A stretch of DNA of 64,000 nt from Pinus tabuliformis (taxonomy: Eukaryota; Streptophyta; Pinopsida; Pinales; Pinaceae), in NCBI GenBank assembly GCA_031772625.1, contig CM062812.1:736223714-736287713 (forward strand), in the 5' to 3' direction. Made by a program: the position numbers and the translations under genes. Below the pieces are notes generated by a model. That model was not told the origin of the DNA. It searched no databases and saw only the letters and a list, made by a program, of their open reading frames with translations. Below are positions 1-12,700 of this stretch, piece by piece. Position 1 is the stretch's first letter. Each line of letters opens with the position of its first letter.

Positions 1-1048
1 TTACATAAGTAAATTTCTCCTCTCCGAACCATCTTCCTATTGATGTCAAATCAATCCCTGCTTGGTAAGAAATTTTGTGAGCAGGTTTATTAAAAATAGA
101 ATAATGAATGGCTAACATGAAGCCATTGCAGACTTGGTACAAATGGTGCTTATAGGAAGTCTTCCATAATTTCTGATGGTATATGTGAATAGGCGTGGGG
201 TCTTGCGGAGTCCACCTCCAGCCAAGTACAGGAAACTCAGAATTAAAACACAGGGTATCTAGTATATAAGCACTGTAGTAGAATGGGGGAATAAGCCTTT
301 CTGAGACAGAAGTTTTAGTTCTAAAACTAAGAACTGTTGTCGCTAGCTTATCTGACAGTATGGTTGCCCAATCCATTATCTCACTATTACATGCCGCCTC
401 AATCAAGGGAACCATTTCTATAGTGAAATTAGCGGAATCGTGCAACCCCCACAATCTACACATCATTATCCCAGCATAACAATACGGACAACATAGAGAA
501 TCAACAGAGTACTTACCGAAAGTTTCATGCTTGTGTTTTGCCGGATTTTGCCTCCATTCCTGAATGGGTTCGGATTCAGTTTCGTTCTCATTTCGGAATT
601 TCTCCGGAAATGCCTTGTTGTAATTCTTCTCTGGCTCAAGCAAATGATACATTTGCCTCAAATCATCAGCCTTGAATGAACCGAAGATTCTCCCATCTCT
701 GGTGCAGAAAGTTCTGTCTGTGATTGGGATTTCCTCAATTGCCCACTTTACTACATCCATATATGGGAGAATTTGTTCCCCAGCCACTATCCGATGAAGG
801 AAAGAGTCGGCCAAGTCTTTCAAAGTACCATCAGATTTTCTATTGGAACCCGTTGTAGCTTGTACTGCCGTCACCTTTGGTTCTTCGGCTTCGATCAAAT
901 TATAGGTACTTTGCCAAGTGGTCTTGCCAAGTCCTGAACATGTAGTATCAGATATTAATCCTTTCTTTTTAGTTGCTGGATCAACGACGACTTGTCCTGT
1001 GGCTGGTGCAGTGGAAGCGATTGCGGTTTTCTTAGACTTCTTCCCCAT
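1..1048 (-). CDS. Partial ORF of the LTR-ORF / plant mobile-domain-like family, cut by window edge
   Basis: I read this minus-strand frame codon by codon: it is open from an ATG at 1048-1046 to the left edge, about 349 codons without a stop. The N-terminus is lysine-rich (MGKKSKK), then Ala/Thr-rich, followed by a folded-looking region rich in W, C, Y and F. Two blocks resemble the ORF inside the giant LTRs of element A: a DGRIF..FKADDLRQMYHL block (compare SGRVLFYINPETINKMLHF) and a W..ILSDKL...FYYSAYI block (compare FIANKIHDQL...YSSYIYHLFMYY). Proteins of this general sort are usually annotated as putative plant transposon or plant mobile-domain proteins. I infer an accessory gene of a mobile element, perhaps one with large LTRs whose remainder lies outside the window. 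A host gene derived from such an element is possible. No function is assigned. Confidence 0.6.
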   Translation of the reverse strand, partial: MGKKSKKTAIASTAPATGQVVVDPATKKKGLISDTTCSGLGKTTWQSTYNLIEAEEPKVTAVQATTGSNRKSDGTLKDLADSFLHRIVAGEQILPYMDVVKWAIEEIPITDRTFCTRDGRIFGSFKADDLRQMYHLLEPEKNYNKAFPEKFRNENETESEPIQEWRQNPAKHKHETFGKYSVDSLCCPYCYAGIMMCRLWGLHDSANFTIEMVPLIEAACNSEIMDWATILSDKLATTVLSFRTKTSVSERLIPPFYYSAYILDTLCFNSEFPVLGWRWTPQDPTPIHIYHQKLWKTSYKHHLYQVCNGFMLAIHYSIFNKPAHKISYQAGIDLTSIGRWFGEEKFTYV

Positions 1049-1456
1049 TCTGGTTGAATCTATTACTTCGGAAGAATTCTGCACAGTAGTGGAAATAAGC
1101 GTAACACAGAGAATTGGTAGCGAAAACCAAATACGAGTGAGATATATTGATCAATGCATGATGAGGGATTAACTTAAAGTGGCGACAGATACAATCTATG
1201 AGAAGATTTTTTAAGCTTACTATTTCATTAAATGGCCGTTAAAACCTACCAATCCTTTAAATGCTCATCATATCTCTTATCGGCTGCATGATTTGTTTAA
1301 GCGTGCCTTGGACGTTTTGGCGGTTGAGCGCAGGTGAATCATTGTTTGAAAGATAAGGCCTTAAATATGAATTAATTGTAATACCTTTGCTTTAACAGTT
1401 TTTTGAAGTTTGCGCTTTTGGCTTTATCGCAATCGGGTGTCGGGGAAAACTTAAAT

Positions 1457-1468
1457 CTTTATATTGAC
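1457..1468 (-). promoter_or_regulatory. Possible TATA box for the left-edge ORF
   Basis: On the minus strand this reads GTCAATATAAAG, a plausible plant TATA box about 410 bp upstream of the ATG at 1048. It lies just downstream, in the minus sense, of the GATC/ATCGC repeat block. The assignment rests on sequence and position only. Confidence 0.35.
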
Positions 1469-1480
1469 ACCTTTTGGAAT

Positions 1481-1630
1481 CCCCGATCACCGATAGCGAT
1501 ATCGCATCGCATCACATCGGGAGTATGGGCACTTTAAAAAGCATGCATGGTATATCCCCGATCGCCGATAGCGATATCGCATTGCATCGGAGCGAAAGGG
1601 ACGTGATCGCATCGCATCGGAGCGAAAAGC
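1481..1630. repeat. GATC/ATCGC-rich short direct repeats with palindromic cores
   Basis: Two copies of a 40-bp unit start at 1481 and 1556 (period 75). Each holds the sequence GATAGCGATATCGCAT and the perfect 10-bp palindrome GCGATATCGC (1496-1505 and 1571-1580). Partial copies (ATCGCATCGCATCGGAGCG) follow around 1605-1628 and weaker ones near 1640 and 1710. CpG and GATC density is far above the AT-rich surroundings. The block lies upstream of the minus-strand ORF and its possible TATA box, so it could be an enhancer-like U3 or promoter region. Confidence 0.6.
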
Positions 1631-1799
1631 ATTTGATCACATCGCATTGGAGCGGGAGGCACTTTTGTTATGGGAACTTATTATTGCCGATATCCGATAG
1701 CCTACTGCATGTCATCGCATTGGAGAAAACCAATGGGCCTTTAAGTTATGCCTCCTTTGTCATTGCGATATGCGATCTTGCGATCGCTTTATCGCAATG

Positions 1800-4700
1800 A
1801 TAAAAGATTAATTATTTATATTATAAGACCAAATAATTGGTTTGTCAAAAAGGTTTTTTATAATGCTTTCATTTTGTTTTTCGGACCTTTTTGAACAATA
1901 CAAAGTTGATACCAATTAAAATAAAAAGGGACCCATTTCATATTATAGTTTTATGTATAAAATGGTATGAAATGGGGGGTTGTTGTAGAGCACAACATAA
2001 CCAAATCCTTAAATTCAACCCCTAAATTGAAAAGTAATGCTATGACATTGACAATTAATGTTTTTGCAACTAAAATTATAAAATAATTTCTCAAATTGAA
2101 AAGATATCTCACTAGTAAAATACCTCTTTTTAGGCTCATAGCTATGATGTTTTTCAAAATATGACATAAACATTGTAACATTGTACCATTATAGACAAAA
2201 ATATAAAAAAATAAAAATAAATAAAAATAAAAAATAAAAATAAATTAATGTAAATGAAAAAAAAAAACTATTCATTTTCATCAGCCCCACACATATAAAA
2301 AAATATATATATAAAAAAAAAAAAAAAATTGAAATTACTCCAATCTCTTCCCCAACAATTCTTCATTTTTTATTTTCTTTTATCTCTTCATCAAAAAATA
2401 AGTTGAAACATGGGAGAAGGGGGTGCAAGACCATTATTAGTATCATTTTTTCCTATTTACCAACATAAATCTATCTCAAATACGGATATAACATGAGAAG
2501 AGAGGGATTTAAATGTTTTCTATAGTTATGTTTTTTTTTATCTTAGATTTTTTTAAAATTTTGGTTTCCGCCCACACGAGAAAAATTTCAACTTTGATGA
2601 TGATGGACAACATTACACATCATACTGAGATGTAGAATGAGCATCTTGACTCAACAAATAGTGAGTATAGAGAAAGAGTGGAATGCAAAAAAATGACAAA
2701 AATATGATTCTAAAAATCATTTTCTATAATTTTTATTTTTTTTTAATTTTTTTTATTTATTATTTATTAATATATTTATTGAATTAAGGAGGAATATATT
2801 TATTATTATTATTATTATAAAAAAAAGAGAATCATAACCAATTCTTAGGATTCATTTCTAATTTTATGTTTTTTTTGGAATTAGGTTTTAGAAAACCAAC
2901 TTAGTAGTATTGAATTAATAGAAACCACAAGTTTAATAAGGAAATAAATTTTATAAATTTTAAATTTATAAACATTTTAATGAAACATTATTATTCTTTC
3001 ACATCCAATTTTTAATTAAAAATAAACACCTTTTTCGCACAATTTATTAATTAAAAAATAATCACTTTGATGTTTATTTAAAATTCTATATCAACGCTTA
3101 CATTCCAATTAAGAAGAATATATATATGAACATAAAAATGATAATCCAGGAAAAAAAGAGTGTTCAAAAGATGTAAGTTGTGTTGGTCTTATTTTCAGCA
3201 GTATGACCCTAATTGTTTTTTTTTTTGGGGTGGAAATCATTACAATCTTGCTTAATAACAAAAAAATTAAGAATTATTTTCTAAGATGGATATGATTGTA
3301 AACACTCAAAAAAAAAAATTCATGATAATTAGATAAAAAAAAATTCATTTATGATAGTTTCATTTATGATAAGAACTCGTTAGAGGAAGTTCCTTCATAC
3401 AAATATCTGAATCGAAATCCATCATAATATCAATTGTTGGGAATTGATCTCCAAGGGATTTAACATCCATCATAAGCTCAAATGAAGTTATAGCATTGAG
3501 AGAAAGATAAATTTGGGTTGGAAAGCTTACTACGAGCTTGAAAATAATTGTAAGTCGAAACAAGTTTGTATTTGGGATAAGAAAAGATCCTCTTTGAGGG
3601 TCTCAACACTCCTGTTATTTTACATGGATGCAAGGTTTGGGATTGCTTTATGTTCAAATAATCATGGCATAAGAATGAATCAATCTTAAAGTAGTTTATA
3701 AACTACAACCTCAAAATTAAAGGAAATATCACCTACTCTATCCTCCTAATTGAATCAAGCCTTTACCAGTTGAAATCATGCCTATGACTATGCATCTTAT
3801 ATATAAGAGGTTTCCTAAAATTTATTCTACATCTAGCAAAAACCCCACCTTCCGCTAAATAAGGATCCCTAGTGGACCATTAGCAAATAAAGGAGGAGAT
3901 CATCTTGTAGAATTAGGATGATATTAAAAGTATTATTACTTCAAACTTTAGGGAGAAATTGTGGGGAAATAAAGAGATGGAGAGAAAAAAGATAATGTTA
4001 TATTATTAGGAGGTGATCAACCCCAATCTAAAATATAAAAAATATATTTGTCTTGACTAGTTAAGAAGAAAATGAACATTTCAAAGATTAGAACTTGTTC
4101 ATGAGCCTCACAATGGGCATTGGTTAATTCCCAAAACGCCATGGGATGAAATATTTTTTCAGCTATGTGATCCCTAAGATGGTAAAAGATAAAAGGTACT
4201 TTATCTTAGATAGTCCATCTAATCTAATCTTCTAAATATTTGTCACACTACTAACCTTAGTGAATTTTAACTGAACAAAACTATGGTAATCTACTAATGC
4301 TTCTATCATTTCCTTTTGAACAAAGAAAATGTTAAAAAAATTTAATTATTTTTTTAATTGTAAACTTTATAGGTCTCTGTAGATGTTAATCATCATTATC
4401 AATATAATTATAAAAATATTAATTACATATATAATTTGAAAAACATTTTTTTGAATTGTATTTAGGTTAAACAAATAATTAAATTTATTGTAAATACTAA
4501 TTTATTTTATTACAACTTAATGTGTTGTATACATAAATATATAATTTATTTTATATGTTATAGTTTTAGTATGCTTTGAAATTTTATATATAGGTTATGG
4601 AGTGGGTGAAGTAATATTTAGTTTTTATATCTGGTCAGTTTGAACGTGGATTGATTTTTCCAAATTCTCTATGGAGTTTTGTTTTGTTTTATATATATAT

Positions 4701-5428
4701 ATAGATATATTATTTATTTATATATTTTATTTTTTCAATAGGATTTTCTAATATTAAATTTGAGAAAAACATGTAATTGAATTAGATATTACGTTTCCGA
4801 AATATTAAGTATTTATCATAAATAAAAATTTTAATGACCAATATAATTAAAATGATTCAGTATCGAGTATTTTTTTTTTTAAATATTATAGTGATGTGTT
4901 GTTGAGAGATGTGCAATTATTTTTATATTTAATATCATATTCATAAACAACATTTATGTATATTCGCCATTAAAAATTATTGTGAATTTATTTTAATTTC
5001 AAATTTATATTTTTAATAATTATTTTTAATTTAACTCAAGTCATTTAATTTCCTAATAAATCATAAATTTATAAATAGAAATAAATTTATATTTACATGG
5101 AATTTTAATTTAATTAAATATTGTTGTATTAAAAAGATTTATTTTATCACATTAATATTATATTAAAAATATATTATAAAATTAAAATATACAACTATAT
5201 TTTAAAATAAATATAACTATGTAGATTGGATGCTTCTACGATTCGTGATTTAATGATTAAGATTTTCCAGAAAATTATATGAAGAATTATTAGCCGACGT
5301 GTTTCGAACCTCAATTTGTATGTTTATTAGTAATAAATTGAACCAATTTTATTAAATAATAATAATAATAAAAGCTTAATTTCTATTTTCATTAAGTAAA
5401 TACAACTAATTTTATTATATGATAATAA
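1800..5428. other. AT-rich non-coding DNA
   Basis: I see no credible gene here. The stretch is strongly AT-rich, with A-rich low-complexity runs (about 2187-2330), TTA/ATT runs (about 2740-2820) and a short TA run near 4690-4715. Short open frames have no recognisable domain or plant-like codon pattern. Confidence 0.6.
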
Positions 5429-5447
5429 TAATAACAACTTAATTTTT
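5290..5447. repeat. AT-rich dispersed repeat, left part of the target for two insertions
   Basis: The phrase TTTTATTAAATAATAATAATAATAAAAGC followed by TTAATTTCTATTTTCATT recurs in diverged form at about 5345-5395, 5410-5450, 6878-7004 and 17102-17130. Removing the insertions at 5448-6870 and 7005-17101 makes these pieces adjacent, so they form one diverged tandem-like AT-rich tract that was hit twice. Confidence 0.5.
5429..5447. repeat. Left target-site duplication of the 5448-6870 insertion
   Basis: TAATAACAACTTAATTTTT here matches TAATAACAATTTAATTTTT at 6871-6889 with one mismatch in 19. This length fits LINE-type target-primed insertion. Confidence 0.65.
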
Positions 5448-6870
5448 TTTCTCTGTAAAGACTAATTCTATTAAAAGGAAAGAAAATATAATTGCAATGA
5501 GGCAGAAGCCTTAGCTGAGAGCATCTGAGTGCCGCCAGGTCATCAAAATTGTCCCATAATTGGGAAAACTAGTTACAGTTTGCAAAAAACCAAGCATAAG
5601 AGTGGGAATACAACAGCAAAACCAAAATGAGGACTTGAGATAACCCCCTTTCAAGTAGTCGATACAGACACCAAAAGACAGAATTGTTGTACATGTCAGC
5701 AATAGAAGCACACGATACCGAGATACAGAAACATAAACAGAACCACAGAACCGTAAACAGCCAAACATAACCAATTAGTGATAAAACTTTGAGAGGACAC
5801 GCGGGAGTCCAAGTGGCGTCACATGGGGACGTCCTGGTCCAACTCCTCAATGATGGGGCAAGCATTTCCATACCAAATTTCGCCATCCTTCGCTCTGTAA
5901 CCAGCCACGCTGCCCCCTGGAGGATCCAATGCTTGATGGGTGCCACTTGAGCTGCCAGCAAGAGCCAACGAAACTATGGCTCCAAGATAGCTGCCACCTG
6001 GTTGCCTGGTGTCGCCTGGAGTATCACCATCCTCATGTTGTCCACCATGCCTTGCAGCCTTGCCTTCTTCTGCTGGGTTTTTCTCATAGCCATGACTGCC
6101 AGTAATTCTGTGAGTGCCATGAGAATTCTCTGCTGAGGTATGTGCTGGACCATGAAGTTGAGCTTCTTCTTCAGAGAAGATAATGGTGATATTAGCCGTG
6201 ATAATGGGCCTATTCAGGCTACTCTGAAATTTAAAATGAGTCGATTGGAAGGCGTTGTGCAGAAAGGGTCTGCGAGACGGGCTAGGAGGGGGCGAATTAG
6301 TAGGAGATGAAGACGGAGAGGCAGGGGGCGGTGGCTGATCAACAGACTGAGCTGCCTGAGAGCGCGCGCGACCACCATGGCTGCCTCCATGGTGGCTTCT
6401 CATGTGGTGACGAACCATGGTTAAGCGGTGAAGGGGAAGCTTAGAAGAATTGGGCTCTTGGATGGGAGGCAGATAATGCATAGTGGGTTCCTGAGTAGGG
6501 TTCACAGAGCAGAGCTAGGAATGAGAGAAAAGAAACCAATTTCCATAATCAGAACAGCCAAGGAGCGAACAGCAAGTGCCTGTAGCAGTTCTGTTGCAGG
6601 GGTTTCCTGCATGGAGCGGGCAGATGCAGAAGGAAGGGGGGCAAACAATGGAGTTGAAGACCGAATGTGCCATGTTTAAACTATCAACTGCCTTGTCTTG
6701 GTCGAAGCGAGCCATTAAGATGTCCTGCAGGCGGACCTTCTCTCGCCTTAGGTGAGCCTTCATGTGCCAAGTCTGGGCGAGGGTAATAGCGTTGGCCAGC
6801 AGCTGGCAGGGCTGAGCGCCGTCAAACCAATTAATCGTCATTAGTGAGCTTGATTTCACCCGCATTCAGG
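5448..6870 (-). mobile_element. Retroposed insertion of unknown source (minus strand)
   Basis: This 1.4-kb segment is much more GC-rich than its flanks and is bounded by a 19-bp near-perfect duplication. Read on the minus strand its 3' end (left side) finishes with an AATAGA-type signal region and a short A-run, as expected for an RNA copy inserted by LINE machinery. It holds two overlapping-phase open frames: 6865-6515 (116 aa) and 6505-5819 (228 aa). The second is His/Gly/Arg-rich, then Pro/Ser-rich (PPPPASPSSSPTNSPPPSP). I recognise no domain. It could be a processed pseudogene, a 5'-truncated LINE or a LINE ORF1 fragment. The boundaries are well supported; the identity is open. Confidence 0.6.
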
Positions 6871-6889
6871 TAATAACAATTTAATTTTT
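6871..6889. repeat. Right target-site duplication of the 5448-6870 insertion
   Basis: Partner of the copy at 5429-5447, with 18 of 19 positions identical. Confidence 0.65.
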
Positions 6890-6999
6890 ATTTTCATTAT
6901 AACTTTAAAAAAAAATATTTCACTTCTTATGTTTATTAGTTATTTATCAAAAAAATAAATAAAGCTAATTTTATTAAATGATAATAATAATAAAAGTTT

Positions 7000-7004
7000 A
7001 ATTT
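7000..7004. repeat. Target-site duplication of element E (left)
   Basis: AATTT here equals AATTT at 17102-17106, immediately outside the right LTR. Confidence 0.85.
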
Positions 7005-9678
7005 TGTAATGCATCCTACTAAAAAAATTTCTTTCTTAAGCACCCATAGTTTAACTTTCTACCTTACTCTATATAATACATTACTTATTGGAAATTAACT
7101 ACACCATTAGTAACAAGGTGTGATTGAGTTTATTAAAGCTTTGGGATTAAACATAAACAGATCCGTCTGAATGGCTTATCTACCTGTTGCCATGGTTGAG
7201 TTCCAACTGTCTTCACCTTGATAGAGGTGATGACTCACCCACCTAGTTCGAATTAATGCTAAAGGTGTAAGAGTTAATGCTGAGTACGGCCAGTGCAAGG
7301 TAATCGAGGCACTGAAAACATAGCCCTTTTCATTGTAAACCCTAACCTTACCTCACCATTTGGTTTTGTCGATGGCAAGAATGGTTGCAGCTCTGTAATG
7401 AGCTGTGAGTTAAAAAATGGATATGGGGGTTCTGATTTTGCATCGGCTTAGTCATCAGGTGCCATCTGACAATTCTGGATTTAATGGGTACCGCATTCAA
7501 ACAAAAGTAAGCTGTCCAGTTGATGCAGTATTGGTTTTATTTCATTGTTTCCCTTGCTCCTTCCCAATATCACTGATAACATAATATTTTATAGGCATAC
7601 TTAGGTGGACAGTCTCGGTTCTTCCCTCAACACTGGAAGCTGAAGAGGGATATCCTTCTACAGCAAAACCCAGGTTTGCCCTACTTCTGAGTTCATACAA
7701 GCACGATTTTCCCTTTTGATAAATTATGGTTTGACATTCTGTTATTAGGCAATCAGGTGTATGAGGCTCCATCGACGTTTGACATTCTGTTATTAGGCTA
7801 TCAGGTGTATGAGGCTCCATCGACGACATAGTTCCTTCCAGGTATAGATATAGTTAGCATAGATTTTTAAATGTTGATATGCAAGGAACTAATAATCATG
7901 ACAACTAACCTATGATGGGTTTTGATGGGTTTTACAGATCACAGCTCAATCTTGTTACCAGAGTCAATGTGCCTTAGAAAAGGATCTATACCAGAACTAA
8001 TTCAACAGTTCTCTGTTATGATTACAGGTTGGTCTAAATTCACAAATCAACATCATGATTTGGGTACTAGCTTTTAAACTGCTAAGGCTATATTTAGTTT
8101 AACGTTGAAGGGTGGGAGGGTTTTCTGGCTCTCGGCACGGCCAAACCCTCACCGTAACCCGGAATTAATATTTGTTGAAAGGGATGTTGAATATGTCATC
8201 TGGTTGTAGAAATTTTTAATTCGCAGCTTGGGTGCATGAACCTTACTATAATATTTTGAATGGATTTGAACTGTAATAATTTATAGTTATCATTTTATGG
8301 CATATGCTGCCCAACCGTGCTACTATGTTTCTTGGTTTGGTCTAAAGGTTTGTTTGAATTTATATGGATAACCCTCGCCAAGTCTTGGCCTTGTTATGGA
8401 CAAGCCAGGTATGGAACAGGTCTCCATCGATTCCACATATTGCGTGTATATGAATATATTCATAGTTTAGAATGTCATGTGTATTAAATGAAATAGGGTT
8501 TATGCCAAGAGTTCTGAACAGTGGAATACTTAATAATGGTTATAGCTCTTGAGGGTATCCTATCTATGCATTAAACTCTTCTTGGTCTTTGTTTTAATAG
8601 CCGATAACCTGTTAGTGAGTAAGAAAATTCTTGAAAGTGTAATGAGTCTCGAATTCATGTTGAATCTCAAGTATATGTGGAGGCAGGGTATATAGTGAAT
8701 CTAAATTCTTTCATGTTTTACAATCGAAAGGAATGTATACTTTTAGGTTGAGTTGGGCCTGTCTCTATTAAGAAAGTCGTGATTGTTCTATTTTTTTCTT
8801 TTTTGGTGATTCAGTACTTGTGTGGACAGATAAATTTAGTTTTCCATTTCATAAGTATATAAAATTAACATAATCTAAGTTATTATTACAACTCTACACT
8901 CCTTATATGTCTATAATATAGCAGTGTATTCCTTAGAGTTGTAAGGTTAAAATTCCGTAAAGTTTGGTTTCATTCATGATATAAAACTAGGGAAAGATTT
9001 GAAATCAATCCTTTTCTATGATGAATACAACATAATATAGAAAGAGGTTACTCATAATTAGCAGTACCTAGCTTAGAAACAAAAGAGAAACTGAATCATT
9101 TACTCCTAGTTATACACCATTTCAACTATCAATAATGAATATAATTTTTTGGTACTTATCTGTTTTCAATATATTTAACACTGTGCAACTATTATTCTTT
9201 CTAGAAGGTCCCACAACCAAGCCATGTATTTGGGAATCACGTCCATGGTCCCCCACCAAGCACTTCCTACTCCTAACAGTTTGAACTAAAAGCAGTCAGG
9301 TGTCCTCGGCGTCAGGACTATTGTCTAGCCTCAAGTCGCACACCCATTCAATTGTTTTCCATAGTTAAAATCTTCACACTGGTATCTCTACCTATATCAA
9401 GGAAAAATTCTTTCTACCTCCACTACTCCTTTCCTTTCCCCTTTTGGGGAAAAGGGATGGCAACCATTTGTAACTGTTCAAGGAGTTGTTATAACTGTTT
9501 TGTATTCAGTTTTCTTTAATTAACATTGTTTAATTTCTTTAAACAAAAATGTCATGATACTTGGCTTTTCCAGCCTTAACTTCTTAACAAACATGTTAAG
9601 TGAATTTAAAAGTTTCTAAGTTCTGCATAAAACTTGGTAAAAATAAAAGTAAATATGGTGCAACAAAAGGGTGTTACA
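7005..9678 (-). repeat. Element E LTR (3' LTR in element orientation)
   Basis: This 2,674-bp terminal repeat pairs along its length with 14464-17101. A 49-bp unit (around 7731-7828) is tandemly doubled here but single in the other LTR. No protein-coding region is convincing within it. Confidence 0.92.
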
Positions 9679-9697
9679 ACTCTCCCCCCTTATGAGG
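9679..9697 (-). promoter_or_regulatory. Polypurine tract of element E
   Basis: The minus strand reads AAGGGGGGAGAGT just before the LTR, the position and composition expected for the plus-strand primer of an LTR retrotransposon. Confidence 0.75.
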
Positions 9698-9718
9698 AAC
9701 ACCGTCCTCAGTGTTCTT

Positions 9719-12700
9719 CTAAGAAAATAATGTCGGATAGGCCTGCAACATGATCTCCTCTTCTTGCCAAGTTACATCCTTCGGGCCAAAGTGCCTCCAT
9801 TCCACTTTAACGTGGGGGATGGTTCGCTTCCATAAGGTGGTTTCTCTCCAATATAGAATATGAAGAGCGTATGCCAAGAACTCTCCCTCGGGCTCGACCT
9901 GCAAAAATTATAATGGATAGTTAGAATTGCGCCAAACAACAATTTTGGCATCACATATTCATTTTTTCTTATTACCTGTATATTTTCCTAATTAATTATA
10001 TGTTGAGGGTTGTATACATATTTTTTTTAGCAAGAATACATGGAAGACATTGTGAACCTGGATGTGGCCTGGAAGTGCTAATTTATATGCCACTAGTCCG
10101 ATTCATTCCAGGATTTGGAATGGTCCACAATACCATGGTGCCAGTTTGGCACAACCCTTCCACTGTAGGGTGCTTTTCTAGGATTTAACTTTTTAGGTAT
10201 ACATGATCCCCTATCTGGAATTCTTTATGAATCCTCTTTTTATCAACATAAACATTTTTCCTATCTTGCATGGCCTTTAAGTTCTCGCGAACCTTTTTCA
10301 CTATGGCCTCCATCTCAGCTAACATATCCGGACCCAATGCTAACTTATTAACTGAGTTATTCCAGTCTGTGGGTACCCAACACTTCCTTCCATGTAGTAC
10401 CCCAAATGGGCTCACGCCCAAAGACTCGTGATGGCCATTGTTATATGAGAACTCTACTAAATGGAGGTAATCCTCCCACTTGTGGGGTTACTGCATAACG
10501 CGCATCCTTAACATATCTTCAAGGACTTGCTTTACTCGTTCCATTTGGCCATCTGTTTGCAAATGGTAATTGGTACTGAATTGAATTTGAGTACCCAACC
10601 TAGGGTATTCCATATAATCAGAAGATTTCCTTCACGAATATATATACAATCTTTATTATCTTGTAGGTGGATTTCACAGGTATAAAATGGGTTGTTTTAC
10701 TCAACTTATTGATGACCACCATAATTGAATCATTCTGCTCTCTAGTGTGGAGTAGTCCTGTAATAAAATCTAGATTGATCATATCCAAATTCCATTCAGG
10801 AATAGGTAACAGTTGCATGAGACCCGTAGGATGGTTATGCTCTAACTTTACTAATTGACACTCCATACACTTAGATAAGTAATCTACAACATCCTTTCTT
10901 AATCCTAGCCAGAAGTAACCATTTCGGATAGTTGTTAAAAGTTTTTGATATCCTGGATGGGCGGCATAAGGCTTCCTGTGAAATTCATCCAATAATAATT
11001 GCTTGACAGAATTTTGATTGGGAACATAAATTATGTTTCTGAATGTCAGCAATTCGTTAGAAGTTATATCATAATTAGATTGTTTTTCCTTTTTCCGATC
11101 TTCTGCTGCTTGTTTCAATAGAAAAGCATATTCCGGATCTTTAATGGATGCTTCCTTGATAATTTCAGGGAGGTTAGAATGTGCTTGACTAAGTTGTATT
11201 TCATAGACACAATGCATTTTTATTCTTAATGCATCAGCCTGTTGGTTTTCTTTACCTTTAAGGTGCTTCATATTGAAGTCGAAAGCGCTTAGAAATGTAG
11301 TCCATTGGGCCTGCCGAGCATTCAAACTTGACTGATTAAAAAGATTTGTTAAACTGTTGTGATCGGTTAACAGTAGAAATTTCTTTCCTAAAAGGTAGTG
11401 CCGCCACATTTTAAGTGTGTGTACAACTGTTGTTAACTCTAGATCATAAGGAGAGTACCGTTGTTCATAGTCTTTCAATTTACGTGATTCGTATATGATG
11501 ACCTTTCCTTCTTCAGTTAATACTCCATCAACTCCTTCATTACTTGAATTTGTGCAAACAACGAATGATTTTTCTAGATCTACTACTTTTAACACTATAG
11601 CAGTGGTGAGAAACTGTTTCAGTTGCTCAAAGCTTTGTTGGCGTTCTGTTGTCCAATGGAAAGCACACCCTTTTCCCTACAGGGAGGTCATAAGAAAAGC
11701 TATTTTTAAAAAAAATTAATGAATCGATGGTAATAACCTGCCAAGCCCAAAAACGATATAATATCTGCAACATTTTTTGGGTCTATCCATTCCATTATCA
11801 TTTTGATCTTCTCTGGATCAACTGCTATGCCCTCTGTTGATACAACATGACCTAAATATTGAATTTTGTTTTTTTTTAAATTGCACTTGCTATACTTAGC
11901 ATATAGTTGATTGTCTTGCAAAATCTGCAACACTATTCTTAAGTGTTTTTCATGATCTTCCTGATTTTTTGAATAAATTAATATATCATCAATAAAAATT
12001 AGCACAAATTTATCTAGGAAAGGCTAAAATATGCTATGCATCAGGCTCATAAAAGTAGCTGGTGCATTTTTAAGGCCAAAAGGCAGTACGAAGAACTCGT
12101 AATGACTGTAGTGAGTTAGGAAGGCAGTCTTAAAGAAGTCCTCGTCCTTTATTCAAATTTGGTGATAACCAGATCTTAGATCAATCTTAGAGAATATGTT
12201 GGCCCCCTGCACTTGGTCAAATAAGTCGTCAATCCAAGGTAAAGGATATCTATTTTTGACGGTGAGTTTGTTTAGCTATCGGTAGTCAATGCACAACCTT
12301 AAAGTCCCATCCTTCTTTCGAACAAACAATACAGGGGCTCCCCATGGTGATACACTGGGACGAATGTACCCTTTGTCTAAAAGCTCATGCAGCTGCATTT
12401 TGAGTTTTGTTAACTCAGGGACGCTCATACGGTAAGAGGCTTTTGAAACCAGGGCTTCTCCAGGTATGAGTTCGATGGTAAAATCGATGTCACGTCTAGG
12501 GGAAGCCTAGGAATAGTTTCCAGAAATACATCCACAAATTCTTGGATTACAGGAATGTTTTCTAAAGAATTCATCTTATTTCTGTCATTAGAGTACCCTA
12601 ACTGAACAACGTAAATCTGGTAGCCTTTTCTAATGCATTTACTAAGCTGGTTAGTAGTGATGGCGCATAACTTCGTGCTTTTCTTTATTCCTTCAATTTC

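Noticed and set aside
918-1172. 84-codon + strand frame
   Set aside because: Antisense shadow of the N-terminus of the 349-codon minus-strand ORF, which has far better support.
1474-1800. 108-codon + strand frame (ITSHWSG... repeats) as a gene, or the repeats as a CRISPR array
   Set aside because: The frame is a by-product of the GATC/ATCGC repeat block. The repeats are irregular, unequal in spacing and lie in a plant nuclear context, so CRISPR does not apply.
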